Of a stretch of DNA of 64,000 nt, positions 43,029-54,164 are shown in pieces. This DNA comes from Paratrimastix pyriformis. Its lineage: Eukaryota > Preaxostyla > Paratrimastigidae. Below the pieces are notes generated by a model. The model was not told the origin of the DNA. It was given only the letters and a program-made list of their open reading frames with translations, and did not search any database. Numbering within the stretch: the first letter of the stretch is position 1; each line of letters begins with the position of its first letter. Both the position numbers and the translations under genes were made by a program. The stretch spans positions 248,001 through 312,000 of the forward strand of contig JAPMOS010000017.1 of assembly GCA_027972325.1 (NCBI GenBank), in the 5' to 3' direction.

Positions 43029-44275
43029 TCACTCGCCAGCGGGGGCGAGGCTGCGATGTGGCCCTGGCGAATTGGAGGATTGTCCGGGCGAATCATCAAT
43101 CACGAATTCATGGCCAATCAACGAGTTCTCCAGGGTTGGCCCCCCACCCTCCGCAAGAAGACTCTCGATCAATACCGCTTCCTCTTCCTCGGGGTCCATC
43201 ATCGGGACTGTGGTGCGTTGATTCGCACCCTCAGCTTGAACCGACCGCGCGGGGGTGGGAGCCGCCGATCTGCGGGAAAGGCCATTGGTTGAGCCCACCA
43301 AACCCCCAAAGACAGACGAAGTCGGAGTTGGCGGCCTCCGAATGGTCAGGAGCATGGCCGCACCGGGGATACATTCGCTGACGGGGTAGCAAAGAACCAC
43401 AAAGAGCTCCGAGGGGCTGAGCACAGCTCCCGTGAAGGGCCGGTAGGCGAAGAGAACCGACCGCATGATAAAGCAGAGGCAGCAGACGATGGTAGTCACC
43501 AGGGTCTGCCACACAAATGTCAAAGAATCGTCAGCGCAAAAGCAAAAGTGACACGGGAGACAGTGACAGGAAGAGAGAGGAGAGGGAAGGGGCGAGATGG
43601 GGGAGGGGACGGGCCATGATACTATCGCGCCTGAGGAAGCTGCTCTGGAAGGTCCTCTTCAAACGCCCGTAGAGACGCAACCCGTAGAGCAGCATGAGCA
43701 AGGCGACAATACCGTACAGAAAGGTGGTAGCGATCATGGCCGCATCGTAGAGGGGATTTCCATCCTTCGTGAGGTCGCTGAAGAACCACAGAATCTACGA
43801 GTCGGAAAGGGAAGGACGAAATACAATAATACAGAGGCTCCAACAGAATCATCCGACAACAGACCAGGAAAATCCACGCGATTCCGTGAAAAACGACATT
43901 CGAAACGATCAGGGTTGGAACGAGGAACTTTCTGGTTGCGTCGGTGCCAGCAGTGTGAGATGATATTTGAGCCCAAGTGAAAATGATCATAGAGAAAGCA
44001 ACGAAGAAGAAAGAGGTGGTCACACGCCCCAAGACGACATCCATCACATTCTGTCCGTGTAAGTCCCATACAATTCGGAGGAGGAACCAAACAAGGCGTG
44101 TGATAAAGCTGCAGAAGAGGAAGATCCGGAATACGCAGTACACAGCGCCCAGCTTTAAGTGACGGCCGGTTCTGGAGCACAATCGTACAAAATCGATACC
44201 GATCCAAATTAATATAGCCAGATAGCAAGCGCTACTGATAATGTTGGTGATGAGTGCCGTCACATCATTTCCCAT
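43029..44275 (-). CDS. Seven-helix membrane protein, TOM1/THH1-like (DUF1084-type)
   Basis: Start MGNDVTALITNIISSACYLA at 44275. Hydrophobic helices in order: SACYLAILIWIGIDFVRLCS, AVYCVFRIFLFCSFITRLVW, FFFVAFSMIIFTWAQI, VPTLIVSNVVFHGIAWIFLV, MIATTFLYGIVALLMLLYGL, TLVTTIVCCLCFIMRSVLFA and SELFVVLCYPVSECIPGAAM. The cytosolic tail is Ser/Pro-rich with an acidic EEEEAVLIESLLAEGG and ends SLAPAGE. Seven helices with conserved Arg after helix 2 and a late Phe/Tyr-Arg pair resemble the TOM1/THH1 family of tonoplast and endomembrane proteins (plants, amoebae). The family call rests on topology and general pattern. Confidence 0.6.
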
Positions 44276-44345
44276 CGGGGGGGGGCTCGATTGCCGGCGG
44301 AGGGCGCAACGAGGATAGTCAACAGAATTGGGGGTTCTTGAAGCA
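44276..44345. promoter_or_regulatory. Shared divergent promoter, TOM1-like / amylase
   Basis: 70 bp between the start codons at 44275 (-) and 44346 (+). Confidence 0.4.
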
Positions 44346-46645
44346 ATGACTCGCCTGGTCGTTCTCTTCCTGGCCCTAATTGGCATGAGTCTCGCTTTCC
44401 AGTGGCAATCCCACCCAACTATCATCGAGCTCTCTGCTCGTCCTTATTTGTATAAGCTTTCCAGGCAAACTGGGCGGAGCATTACCACTCTTTCTCAAAT
44501 TCCCGATTCCGAGCTGGATATGTTCGCTGCGAGCGGGATTCATGCGATCTATCTGATGGGCGTCTGGTCTCTTGGTCGGTTTTCTCCTCGCTTTTTTCGG
44601 TTTCCGAATTTTTGATCATGTGTCCAGGTCCTTTCGGACTCCACCGCGATCAGACTGACCCCGACCTCATCCGTGGGTATGCACAAGTTCTTCCTGGCTA
44701 CACCACAGACGACATCATCGGCTCCCCCTTCGCCATCACTCATTTTTCGTGCAATTCTCAATTGGGGAGCGATGCGGATATTGGACACCTTCGGGATCGC
44801 CTCCACGCCCGCGGAATTGCATTGATCCTTGACTTCGTCCGTTTTTTTTTTCGTTCCTGCCGCACACTGATCATTTCTGGTTCACTTTTTCCAAAAAGGT
44901 CCCCAACCACACTGCCGTTGATGGTCTTTGGTTTTGGTTTTTCAGATTCGATTTTTTTCTTCTTTTTTCTTCTGTGTTAGCTGATTGGATGTCGTCGAAT
45001 CCCGACTACTATGTTCACGCCGCCCCTGGCGTTTCTCCCCCGTACGACCCCAACCGCTACATGCCTTCTGGCATCGCCTACGGACGTCTGCTTTACCTCT
45101 TTGGACGTTTTTGATCTTGGGGTCTCTGCGTTTTAGGGGATCCCTACTCCGGCGCCTGGCCCGACACTGCCCAGCTGAACTACTGGAAGTCTGCCCCCAT
45201 TCTTGGCCTCCCTCCAACCCTCTCCTCTTTCTCCCCACCAGCCCCGACCTCCGCACGGCCCAGGTCAACAACCTGCTGAAAATCGCCACCCTTGCCGATG
45301 GCGTTCGCTGCGACATGGCCATGCTCGAGCTCAACTCGATCTTCGCCCAGGTCCGTCCCTCCCCGTGCGGCACTCGTCCACTCTCATCTTGTTCGCATTG
45401 CAGACCTGGGGCGGCGAGCTGCGCCCCTCGAAGTACCCGGCCCCCACGAGCGAGTTCTGGCGGGACGCCATCCGGGCGGTGAAGGCCAAGAACCCGACCT
45501 TCGTCTTCCTGGCCGAGACCTACTGGGACGGCACCGTCGAGGCCCTCCACGCCTGCGGGTTTGACTTCCTGTATGACAAGGTCCGCCCCTGGGACGGACT
45601 CGGTGATGATGTACCCCCGCCACCTGCCTCGCCTTATTTTTGACCGATCTCCTTTCCTTTCCCGATCATGGCCCGGCCTCCCCCCAGGATGGCTTGTACA
45701 ACCAGCTCCAGTCCGGCTATCTGGACAACCTCCGGGGGTACATTGCGAACATGAACTTCACCTACATGGCACACTGTCCGCGCCTGTTGTCCTGTGCCTC
45801 TGCTCTCCTCTCCCTGCCGATTCCCCCCCGATCATTTTGTGACCATCATATCGCCCCGTTCGGTGGAACGCAGTCGTCGAGAATCACGACGAAGTCCGCG
45901 CCATTGCCGGCTTTGGCTCGCCCGCTCGCGCCGATGCCGCCGCCGCGGTCGCCATCACCCTGCCCGGTCTGCCCTCCCTTGGAGGTTGTCCGATCTCCTC
46001 CCTTTCTCCTGTCCGCACGCTGCAGGGATGCGGTTCTACTTCGACGGGCAGTGGGAGGGCAAGAAGAACAAGCTCGACGTGCACCTGCGCCGCTCGGCCG
46101 ACGAAGCGGTCAACGTCCCGGTGCAGCAGTTCTACAGCAAGCTCCTCAACATCACCGACGCCCCCGTCTTCCATTCCGGCGCGTGGCGCTACCTGACCTG
46201 TTCCGATTTCGATGGTCTGCGACCAATCCAGTCGAGTGGTGGTTGAGCTCACTCGCCTTCGGTGTTCGATGTCGCAGGGACCTCGTGGCGCCTGATGGCC
46301 TGGTCTTGGTCGATGGGGAGCGAGAAGCGTCTGGTGGTGGTCAACTACAGCGATACCAAGGGCATTGCTCGGGTGCGGATCCCTGATGTCGCCGGGAGTG
46401 GCAACGTCGTTATTCACGAGCTCTTCTCGGGTCTGCATTGATTGGTTCCTGTTGGCATTGGCACCCCGTCGGTCTGGCAACCCACTTATCCTTCTTCCTT
46501 TTCCTCCTCCCCCTCCCATCCCCCCTCCCTCCCTCCCTCTCCCCAACTAGATGAGACGTACACTCGCTCTGCGTCCGAGATGCGCGACTCTGGGCTCGTT
46601 GTCGTCCTGGAAGCCTGGCAGACCCAGATCTTCTCGTACCCCTGA
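44346..46645 (+). CDS. Secreted alpha-amylase family (GH13) glycoside hydrolase
   Basis: Multi-exon gene with an N-terminal signal peptide (MTRLVVLFLALIGMSLAF), so secreted or phagosomal. All four GH13 regions are present: region I DFVPNHT (spanning an intron that starts GTCCG), region II DGVRCDMAML with the nucleophile Asp, region III FVFLAETYWD with the acid/base Glu, and region IV VVENHDEVR. Substrate-binding segments include SQLGSDADIGHLRDRLHARG and PDLRTAQVNNLLKIATLADG. The C-terminal beta domain ends VVVLEAWQTQIFSYP. It hydrolyses alpha-1,4-glucans or related sugars; specificity cannot be read from the motifs. Several introns interrupt it, so if it was acquired from bacteria that was long ago. 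Confidence 0.85.
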
Positions 46646-46806
46646 GCGGAGCACTCGCACACTTTCAATAACGTGTCTTTTCAATAATTTTGCAAATACC
46701 TTGAAATCCCCCGGTGATATCAAAGCCCCTGGGACAACGATGACAATTTTTATGTTCAAAAAAATTCGTGCCGGAAAGGATCTTGCCCATTTGAACCATC
46801 ATTCAA

Positions 46807-49364
46807 ATGAACTGGATGGGTGGTCAGAGAAAGCGAGCAAAGGTATGCAGAAGCAGATGTGTCTTGACAACACTCTCCATTTTCAGGTCCACATTGCCGA
46901 TAAGCAGAAGCAGTTCTTTGAGAGGCTCCGATGTGATCGCCGCACGACCGCCGCACAGACTCCTGCGGAAAAGGCAAATGAAAAAGGCAACAACTCAAGT
47001 TCAACCGATCTCCTCGCCCTGATGGCCAACCCGCTTCAATTGATTGCCGGCCATTCACAACGGAAAGCGTCCGAACCTTGTCGCCGGACCGATCCGGAGA
47101 CCTCGACAAGGGTACGCCAGCCCCCAAAACCGATCATCTCTCAAGCCCCTGCCCAACCAGCCCAGACACAGGCTCCTGCCGCCAAAGTGGCTGAAACACG
47201 CACAGGGCACCTGCCGCCTCCGCCGCTGTCCGTCTGGCAACACGACTTTGCTTCAGAACCTTTGTGGCAAGATGATCGCCCTGCAAGCGCCGCGAATTCG
47301 CCAAGCCGATTCGATCTTCTTGGGAATCGGCCGCCACAGGAGGAGGCACCGCCCACCCTTGCTTTCGATCAGGATTCGCCTCCTTCGCCCCCAACCCTTC
47401 CTCCCCCTCCGACCCCACGCACTGGGGTGTTACTCTCGCGGAGTCGGCCCAACACACCACAGCCCCTTTCTCGTGCTATCGACCGATTCCAATTAGCCCA
47501 TCGCACCCGGACTGTCGAACCCACCCAAAAATTTGCCCCCCTGGCGCGGGCGGACACAATGTCAAGGAAACGGACTCTTTCCCAAGACGAGTCGTCCTGG
47601 GCCCTATCACCGCCTTCCCCCACTCCGAAGTTCCTTGAAACGCCACGTTTGAACTCAAAGTTTGATCTCCTTGCAAGTCGCTCGAGTCCAATTCGCCCAA
47701 GGACGCCATCTCCCATCCTTGAGAACCCGCCGTTTCCGTCCCACCAGAGAGTGACATCATCTCTTCCAGCTCCACCACTCACTCCGCCACTGCACTTCAT
47801 GCCCCCGACAGCCAACACAACTCGTCCGTTGACACCAATTGTGGCTGTCGACGGCTTTCTGCCTTCTTGCCCAGACCCGCCGAGGCACATCCAATTTTCT
47901 GTCCATGGAGTCTGCTCTTCTCTTCCAATCTTTCATCTCTTCACTTCCCACGTTTAGCCGACTCTCTGCCGCCGACAACCTTCACTGCAACAATTCCAAA
48001 TGACCAGGCCCAGAGAACCAGTGGTGGGTCAGCCCGATCCCCAGTCAAACCACCCTCTTCCGACTTTGGTGGTGATGACTGAGGTGTCGTCTCAGACATC
48101 GCCTCCGCCTCCTTCGCCGCCGCAACCCTCACCACCGCCACCTCCGCCGCCACCTCCGCCACAACCTTCTTCGCCGCCTCCGCCTCCGCCTCCGCCTCCG
48201 CCTCCGCCTCCGCCTCCGGATCTCCAAATCCGGAGCCATCTGACAGCACGAACCGTACAAGTGGATGAGTTGTCTTTGGCTCTTCACTTCCGAGGTTGCA
48301 TGCTTTCTTCCCTGCGTTCTGAAGCAACCTCTCAAAGTGACCGCGCCAACAAGCTGTCCTCTGTCGTTCAAGAGCTCCAGCTTCAGTGTAGCCTGGTACA
48401 AGCTCAGGTGAGAAACGAGATTCAGCGGCGGCTATTTGCCGAAAATTTGCACCACGAACAACACCTCCTCATCGAACATCTGAAGCAATCTGCGGACATC
48501 CTTCGAGGCGAAGTCGCTCGGCTCTCCTCGCGACTGCCCGACCATGTTGTTTCCTCTTCCCCGCAGCCTCCCGGTCGGTCAGTTTCCGCCCGGCTGCCTG
48601 CTGTCGGTGATAAGACGTTCGCACCAACATCGGCAACAGCCGTCACTCGTTGCAGTAGTGTGACTGCCCTCCTCGACCCTGCCCCTTCCCTGCCGCAATC
48701 AGCCAGCACACCTGCAAGTTCTCCGTTGAGCTTCAATGCATCTGAACTGGGTTCCCCCCACTCTCCTCTTCGTCTCTCGCCACCAAAGCTCCAACAGACG
48801 GACGTCACTGTCGCGCCAGCCACTCACCAACACACCCCTGCATTGTCATCAAATCCCCCAGGCAATGAACGTTCTGGACATGAGGCGATTCTCCCAGCCT
48901 TGGAATTCCACCCTCCTCCATCGCCATCTCCAACGGACCCTGGCCGAAAGGAAGATGGTTCGTTCCATATCGGGGAGCCCACCGACTTGAGGCGACAGGA
49001 TCTTTCGGAAGAGAGAGCCGCCTCCCCAGCTCAGCTAAGATCCGCCTTGGACTCGGATCAAGAAACATCTTGTCGAGCAACGGCAGCCGAATTGCAGCCC
49101 AAGCACAGCGCCCCATCTCCGCCGCCTGCTGACCAAAGCCAACCACCGAAACCACCTTCTCCCCATGGACCACAAGGAACGCCGAACTTTTCCCAAACTC
49201 GACTCCCTCCCGGCTCTCCGCATGCTTCGGGGCTCCCTTTTCAACCAGCGGCTGAAGCGAAAAATCTCTCCCCGCAATCTCCCACGCTTGCCGAACTTGC
49301 TGCATGCTCAAACGCTGTTGAAAATTGTGCGCAGTCACCACCGCCTCTCCGTCCAGAATCTTAG
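46807..49364 (+). CDS. Proline-rich coiled-coil protein with REDIC1-like N-terminal motif
   Basis: 821 residues from three exons (46807-46842, 46887-47909, 47958-49364), introns of 44 (GTATGC) and 48 bp (GTCTGC). Starts MNWMGGQRKRAK + VHIADKQKQFFERLR, then SSTDLLALMANPLQL. Vertebrate REDIC1 (C12orf40), as I remember it, starts MNWVGGSRSR...KQKEYFEKHR with a later DILNLYMVNQ, a close match over the first 60 residues. The rest is Ser/Pro-rich with three DLL-type motifs (STDLLALM, RFDLLGNR, KFDLLASR), a polyproline tract near 48110-48220, and one coiled coil (SVVQELQLQCSLVQAQVRNE, then IQRRLFAENLHHEQHLLIEH). REDIC1 acts in meiotic crossover formation. AATAAA lies at 49401. Confidence 0.7.
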
Positions 49365-49626
49365 GTTTCAAATTTCCCCGTTTCTCCCTCCTCCCCTTCC
49401 AATAAATACATCCCTTCCGAAAAGGAACTGGCCTTACGACGGTTATTGGTATTGAGTAAATTCTGAGTCGTAAACGGGGGAAAAACGTGTTGGCCCGGGG
49501 ACAATGGGGCAATTGCCGGAGAAGAACGATGAAAGGGGTGAGGGAAGAAAGAAAGGAGCCTTTGAAATTTCAATCAAAAGAATGTCAATCAAAAGAGTGA
49601 CTTCAACCATAAGGTGATTTCCGCAT

Positions 49627-52042
49627 ATGAACAGAAGGCCTCTTGCTCCTCCAGAGCGCCGGTCCACAACAAAGATCGCAAAAGCCCCACGCTATTGGCC
49701 AGGTAAGGCCCCCGCATGGGCTCCTGGGGATGACGAAGACTCTGGTCTGCTTGACGATTCAGAACCTTTTGGCTTGACTGACGATCCGTGTGCTTCCAGA
49801 ACAGAGGCAACAAACGAAGGAAGAAGAAGAGCCCAGGTCTATTTTCCCACACATCCTCGACAATATCCTCTTTCAGCGTCCCAACACCGCCCGATGAAGT
49901 GGTCGATCATCGCCTGCGGCGTTTGCTGGAGAGCAAAGCCAGCTTGGGTGAAGAGCCCCAAACTTCCCGAAGGAGAATTCGCGAAGGAGAGGTTTGTGTC
50001 CCATCGCCTCATCTCTCCCGAACATCTCTGTGATCAGGTCATCTCTGCCCCGGCCGAGTCGGACCAGCCACGCCCTGTCGCGCAATCGGAGATTCTTCCT
50101 GGGGATGTCGCCAAACAGGAGGCTCCACTCTCCGAGGAGGAGGCCGCCGCCCGCCGCCAGCGGATCAAGGAGCGGCTGATGTCCCACGAGGCTGCAGCCG
50201 CGGTCTGGCAGGCAGTCCCCAGGGCCCTTCCCGGCCCCCTTTCTCTGAAGATCTGAAGATTGCTCCCCTCCTCACATTTTTTTTCTGTTCGTAATCCATT
50301 CCCGTTGGTCCACGAGCAGCCCACCTCGGGTCCAGCGCTTGGCCTCCCTGATGACGAGGACGAATCCGGTCCCGCGAAGGTCATCGACCTGGGCGGCCGG
50401 GAGGAGGAGGAGGAGGAGGAAGAAGAAGAAGAAGAAGAAGAAGAAGAAGAAGAAGAAGAAGAGGAGGACCCAAACAGGCCCGGGATGGTCCTCTTCAAGC
50501 CCAAGTTCGTCGCCAAGGAGCATCGCACATCCCTCGAGGAGGCTCGGGTTCGCCTGCCCTGCCCCCTCCCTCCCCTCCCTCGTTCCATCGGCCCACATGT
50601 GCGCATATCCGCCAACCACCCTTTCCTTCCCCCACGCAGCGGCGCGAGGAGGAGGAGGCGCGGGTGGAAGAGGAGGCGCGCCAGAAGGAGGCCCAGAGGC
50701 GCCAGGCGGAGGCCCGGCGGCTGGTCGAGGAGGCCCGCAAGGAGCGCGAGCTGCAGGAGAAGGTGGCCGCGGGCGTCGTCACCCCATCCGGCAAGTCCGT
50801 CCCGGATCCGTCGGAAAGTTGGAGGGGGGAGGGGAGGGGCGAGGGTGATTTGTCTGTTTTTTTGACCTGTCTTCCTCCCCTCCTTGTCGCTGCAGGAAGA
50901 AGGGTGACGACGGGCTGACGGTGGACAGTGCCGAAGACGAGGCGGCCGAGTACCAGGCCTGGCAGGTCGGCAACCGCAAGAGCACCAGCAACACCCACCA
51001 TCATCACCATCATCACCATCACCATCACCATCACCATCACCATCACCATCACCATCACCGTCAACAACATCATCATCATCAACATCAACATCGTTCACAT
51101 CGTCAACATCGTCATCATCAGTGTCATCTTCTCCCCCCCTCCCCCCCATCGATCTTCTTCCCGGCAGTCGTCTTCACGCTCCCTTCTCCCCCCTTCCTCG
51201 GCGGGGCCCAGGTGCGGGAGCTACAGCGGATTAAGCGCGAGCACGAGGTCCGCGAGGGGCGCCGTGCCGAGCTGGCCGAGATCGAGCGGCGCAAGGGCAT
51301 GACCGACGAGGAGCTGGCCGAGGAGGACCGCAAGAAGGGCCCCGCCGATCAGGGCCCCAAGGAGAAGTGGCGCTTCATGCAGAAGTACTACCACAAGGGT
51401 CCGCGCGTGGAGTGTAGACACGCTGTTGCGTGGAAGGGAGTGACTCGGGTGCGGGGTAGGGGGGGGGGTAGGGGGGGGTAGCATGCCATAGTGGCTGGGA
51501 TGAGTTTTGAGAGCGGCTGCGTGGAGATCGATGAAGGCTGTATGACATCGGGGTGCCGAATGATGGCCGTTGCACGGGGCGCGGGGGGGCTGGCGTGGCC
51601 GCGCAGGATGGCTCACTCACTCCCTCTGCACTCAACATTCCCCGTTTAGGTGCCTTCTTCGTGGGGGAGGACAAGATCTACGACCGCTCGGTGGCTGCCG
51701 CCACGGGTGAGGATGCCTGGTTTGACCGGTCCATCTTGCCCAAACCCATGCAGGTCAAGCACTGGGGCAAGCGCGGTCCGTGACGACTCTGCCCCTCACC
51801 TTCCACCCCGCACTTCACACCTCTCTATGTTTGTCTTCCTCGCAGGGAACACCAAGTACACCCATCTGGTGTCCGAAGATACGTCAAGCAAGGAGAGCCC
51901 TTGGTCGAACCCCCGCGACGAGTTGGTCCAGAAGTACCAGCAAAAGATGGGGGGCATGCACGGGCCCGCCGAAAACCCCGCCCTGGCGCTCCGAAAGAGG
52001 AAGGCGGAGGTACCAACTGTTTCGGACAGCCGACCAAAATAA
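49627..52042 (+). CDS. MFAP1: Microfibril-associated protein 1 orthologue, spliceosomal B-complex factor
   Basis: Nuclear pre-mRNA splicing factor, despite the animal name. N-terminal [19 protein letters not shown] matches the KRYVSGKRPDYAP region. A Glu-only tract (about 50400-50465) lies in the acidic middle, followed by highly charged helices. The conserved C-terminal half: [57 protein letters not shown] + [45 protein letters not shown]. Human MFAP1 has EYEAWKVRELKRIKRD, KYKFLQKYYHRGAFFMDEDEE, ILPKVMQVKNFG and TKYTHLVDQDTTS. At least five introns; one holds a (CATCAC)n array. Confidence 0.93.
50994..51122. repeat. (CATCAC)n / (CATCAA)n microsatellite in MFAP1 intron
   Basis: About 130 bp of CAT/CAC triplets between EYQAWQ and the VRELQRIKR exon. 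It gives a spurious poly-His frame. Confidence 0.9.
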
Positions 52043-52263
52043 GCGCTCTCTTTGATCATGTTCGTTTTCGTTGCTTTTTATCTCTTCCGTTTTCGCTGTG
52101 ACCTACTTTTGCTCTTCTTCCGCAATTGATCCGGCCCCATTGTGGGAAAGAATCAACAATGATTTGACAGGCATTCTATTTCTGTCTCCCCGGCTTTCGG
52201 CCCTTTCGAATTTCAAACTCAAGCAGGTAAAAGCGCTGAAGCACGAGTTCGGCTCCCATCAAT

Positions 52264-52689
52264 ATGGCCAGCTCGTCTTTCTCCTCTAATAGCTATACCC
52301 TCACATCGTACATCAAAAATCAAAATTGGAGGGCGCTTCTTCCTGCCGAATCATCGCCCCCCCAATCACCCTCGACTCCCATGACCCCCAACTCCGGCCT
52401 CGCGAAGCTTGCCCAAAATACTCCAACAAATTCCAGCAACCGCACGGATCGGCTCCGGACACCTCCCAGCGCAACTTCGCCTTTTTTCAGCACACCCTCT
52501 TCGCCTTGCCCCCTTTCCATGGCATCGACGCCTTCCACTCCGCCGACGATTCCTTATTCGCCCTCTCCAGACTTTTCTTTTGATGACATTGAATTTGAGA
52601 CGGTGTTCGAAAGTGCATTTGATCATCGCCCGTCGCCCGCGCCCACGCCCTCGCCGCTCCGTGCTTCTCTCTGTGGCACGCCACTTTAA
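52264..52689 (+). CDS. Small Ser/Thr/Pro-rich protein, unknown
   Basis: A single uninterrupted frame of 141 residues starting MASSSFSSNSYTLTSYIKNQ. Contains many SP and TP dipeptides (SPPQSPSTPMTPNSG, SATSPFFSTPSSP), one acidic segment (SPDFSFDDIEFETVFESAFD) and ends LRASLCGTPL. Composition and length suggest an intrinsically disordered CDK-type substrate, but there is no homology I can name. It could also be the first exon of a longer gene. It lies 221 bp after the MFAP1 stop. Confidence 0.5.
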   Translation: MASSSFSSNSYTLTSYIKNQNWRALLPAESSPPQSPSTPMTPNSGLAKLAQNTPTNSSNRTDRLRTPPSATSPFFSTPSSPCPLSMASTPSTPPTIPYSPSPDFSFDDIEFETVFESAFDHRPSPAPTPSPLRASLCGTPL

Positions 52690-52882
52690 TGGTGAGCGTA
52701 CCACCTGGGCCTGAAGGGACCTCTTTTCCCCGCATCGGTTTGGAACCCTTGCTCGGAAGAGGCTTTCGCACGGCGAATTTCCCTTCTTTGTTTCTCGTCG
52801 AACATCGTTTTTATCTTGCGCGAAGAAACATTCGGGCCTCTTTATCCTCGATGAAAGAACGAGAAGGAGAAATCACCCATCC

Positions 52883-54058
52883 TTACTGCGGGACGGCTGC
52901 GTTGAAAGCCAGTCCGGACATCTCGCGTTCGGCGAAAGCAGGCAAGCTCCAGCAACCCGCATGCATACGACGGGTGTAGAAACGGGAGCCAGCCTCGATT
53001 TCAGCCGTGCGGCCAGTGGCATCCGCCTGGGGATGGGGGCGATCCAGGCAAGGCAGGGGTCCCTCGGGCGGAGAGTTCAGCGCGAACCCCATGCCCCAGA
53101 CGGATCCGGGGTAGCAGCACACCTGGGACAGATAATACCCGACGCGGGATGGGGCGAAGCCGCCACCAATGAGCTCGCCCAACATGGCCTTGGCGACGCC
53201 CATCGAATGCCAAATGCTGTGAGAACAAGACATGCGGGTGAGGGGAGAATTGTGAGACTCTCGCCTGACCTTTCACCCTGGGTGGTCACCATCCCCCCAG
53301 CGCGAAGGGCGTTCTTCACCAGGGCATAGAAATTGCGGTTGAAGAGACCAGCTACAGAAGACAGGTAGAAAACCAACCGATGCTGCGGAGAATAGCACAG
53401 ACTCGCAGGACCGATGGGATCAGTGCTGTCCACAATGATCACATCGAAAGTGTTGGGGTGGTTGCGAACGTAAGCGATACCATCGTCGAAAATAGCCTCA
53501 GCACGGGGGTCCTTGCCGACCCACTAAACGGAAGGAAAAGCATAATTAAAGTGCATACGATGATGAAACAACGGGGACAGACAGCAGTCAGCTGGGGGAA
53601 GAACTGCTGGGACACCCGGGTGACACGCTCATCAATGTCGCACTGCACGGCGTGCTTGACACACTTGTGCCGCAGGACTTGAGTCATGACACCACCATCG
53701 CCGCCACCTGATTATCAAAACAGTCGTCTCAAAAAATATAAAAAAAAGAGCTGGGCAGACCCACAATGAGAACATTCTCCGGGTTGGGGTGAACCAGAAG
53801 GGGAATGTGAACAATCATTTCGTGATAGCCACATTCGTGCGCATCCGTCAGCTGCATGTTCCCGTCGAGAACCATCAACTTACCGTATGACTTTGTCTGA
53901 TAGACATCCAAAGTCTGGAACTTGGTCACTTCATGGTGCAAGTGCGCCTCAACGGCAAACCCATTCGCGGATTTGTTGGCGTAGTTCTCAACGAACCATC
54001 CAGGCTGGTGAATTTCGCAGATTTCGTCAGGGCGTGTGGGGCGAGATTCTTCGGTCAT
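52883..54058 (-). CDS. SRM: Spermidine synthase
   Basis: Transfers aminopropyl from decarboxylated SAM to putrescine in the cytosol. Start MTEESRPTRPDEICEIHQPG at 54058. Family hallmarks: KFQTLDVYQTKSYGKLMVLD, GNMQLTDAHECGYHEMIVHI, PLLVHPNPENVLIVG, the glycine-rich GGDGGVMTQVLRH, QCDIDERVTRVSQQFFP, DPRAEAIFDDGIAYVRNHPN, the catalytic DVIIVDSTDPIGPA and GGMVTTQGE, ending with GFALNSPPEGP and FYTRRMHAGCWSLPAF. Key Asp residues of GGGDGG/DxD type are present (CDIDE, DSTDP). Several short introns. Length (about 300 residues) is normal for the family. Confidence 0.94.
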
Positions 54059-54164
54059 TTGAAACGTGGAAAAAGAGACTTTGCTATCGAAGCAACGTTC
54101 TGGCTCAGGGGGGGTGTAACCTCGGTGCGCAACAGAAAGGAAGAAAAGGAGATGGTGTTGCTGC

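Noticed and set aside
46741-46860. ATG 46741 as start of the REDIC1-like gene
   Set aside because: That frame ignores a clean 44-bp intron (46843-46886); from ATG 46807 splicing gives the conserved MNWMGG start.
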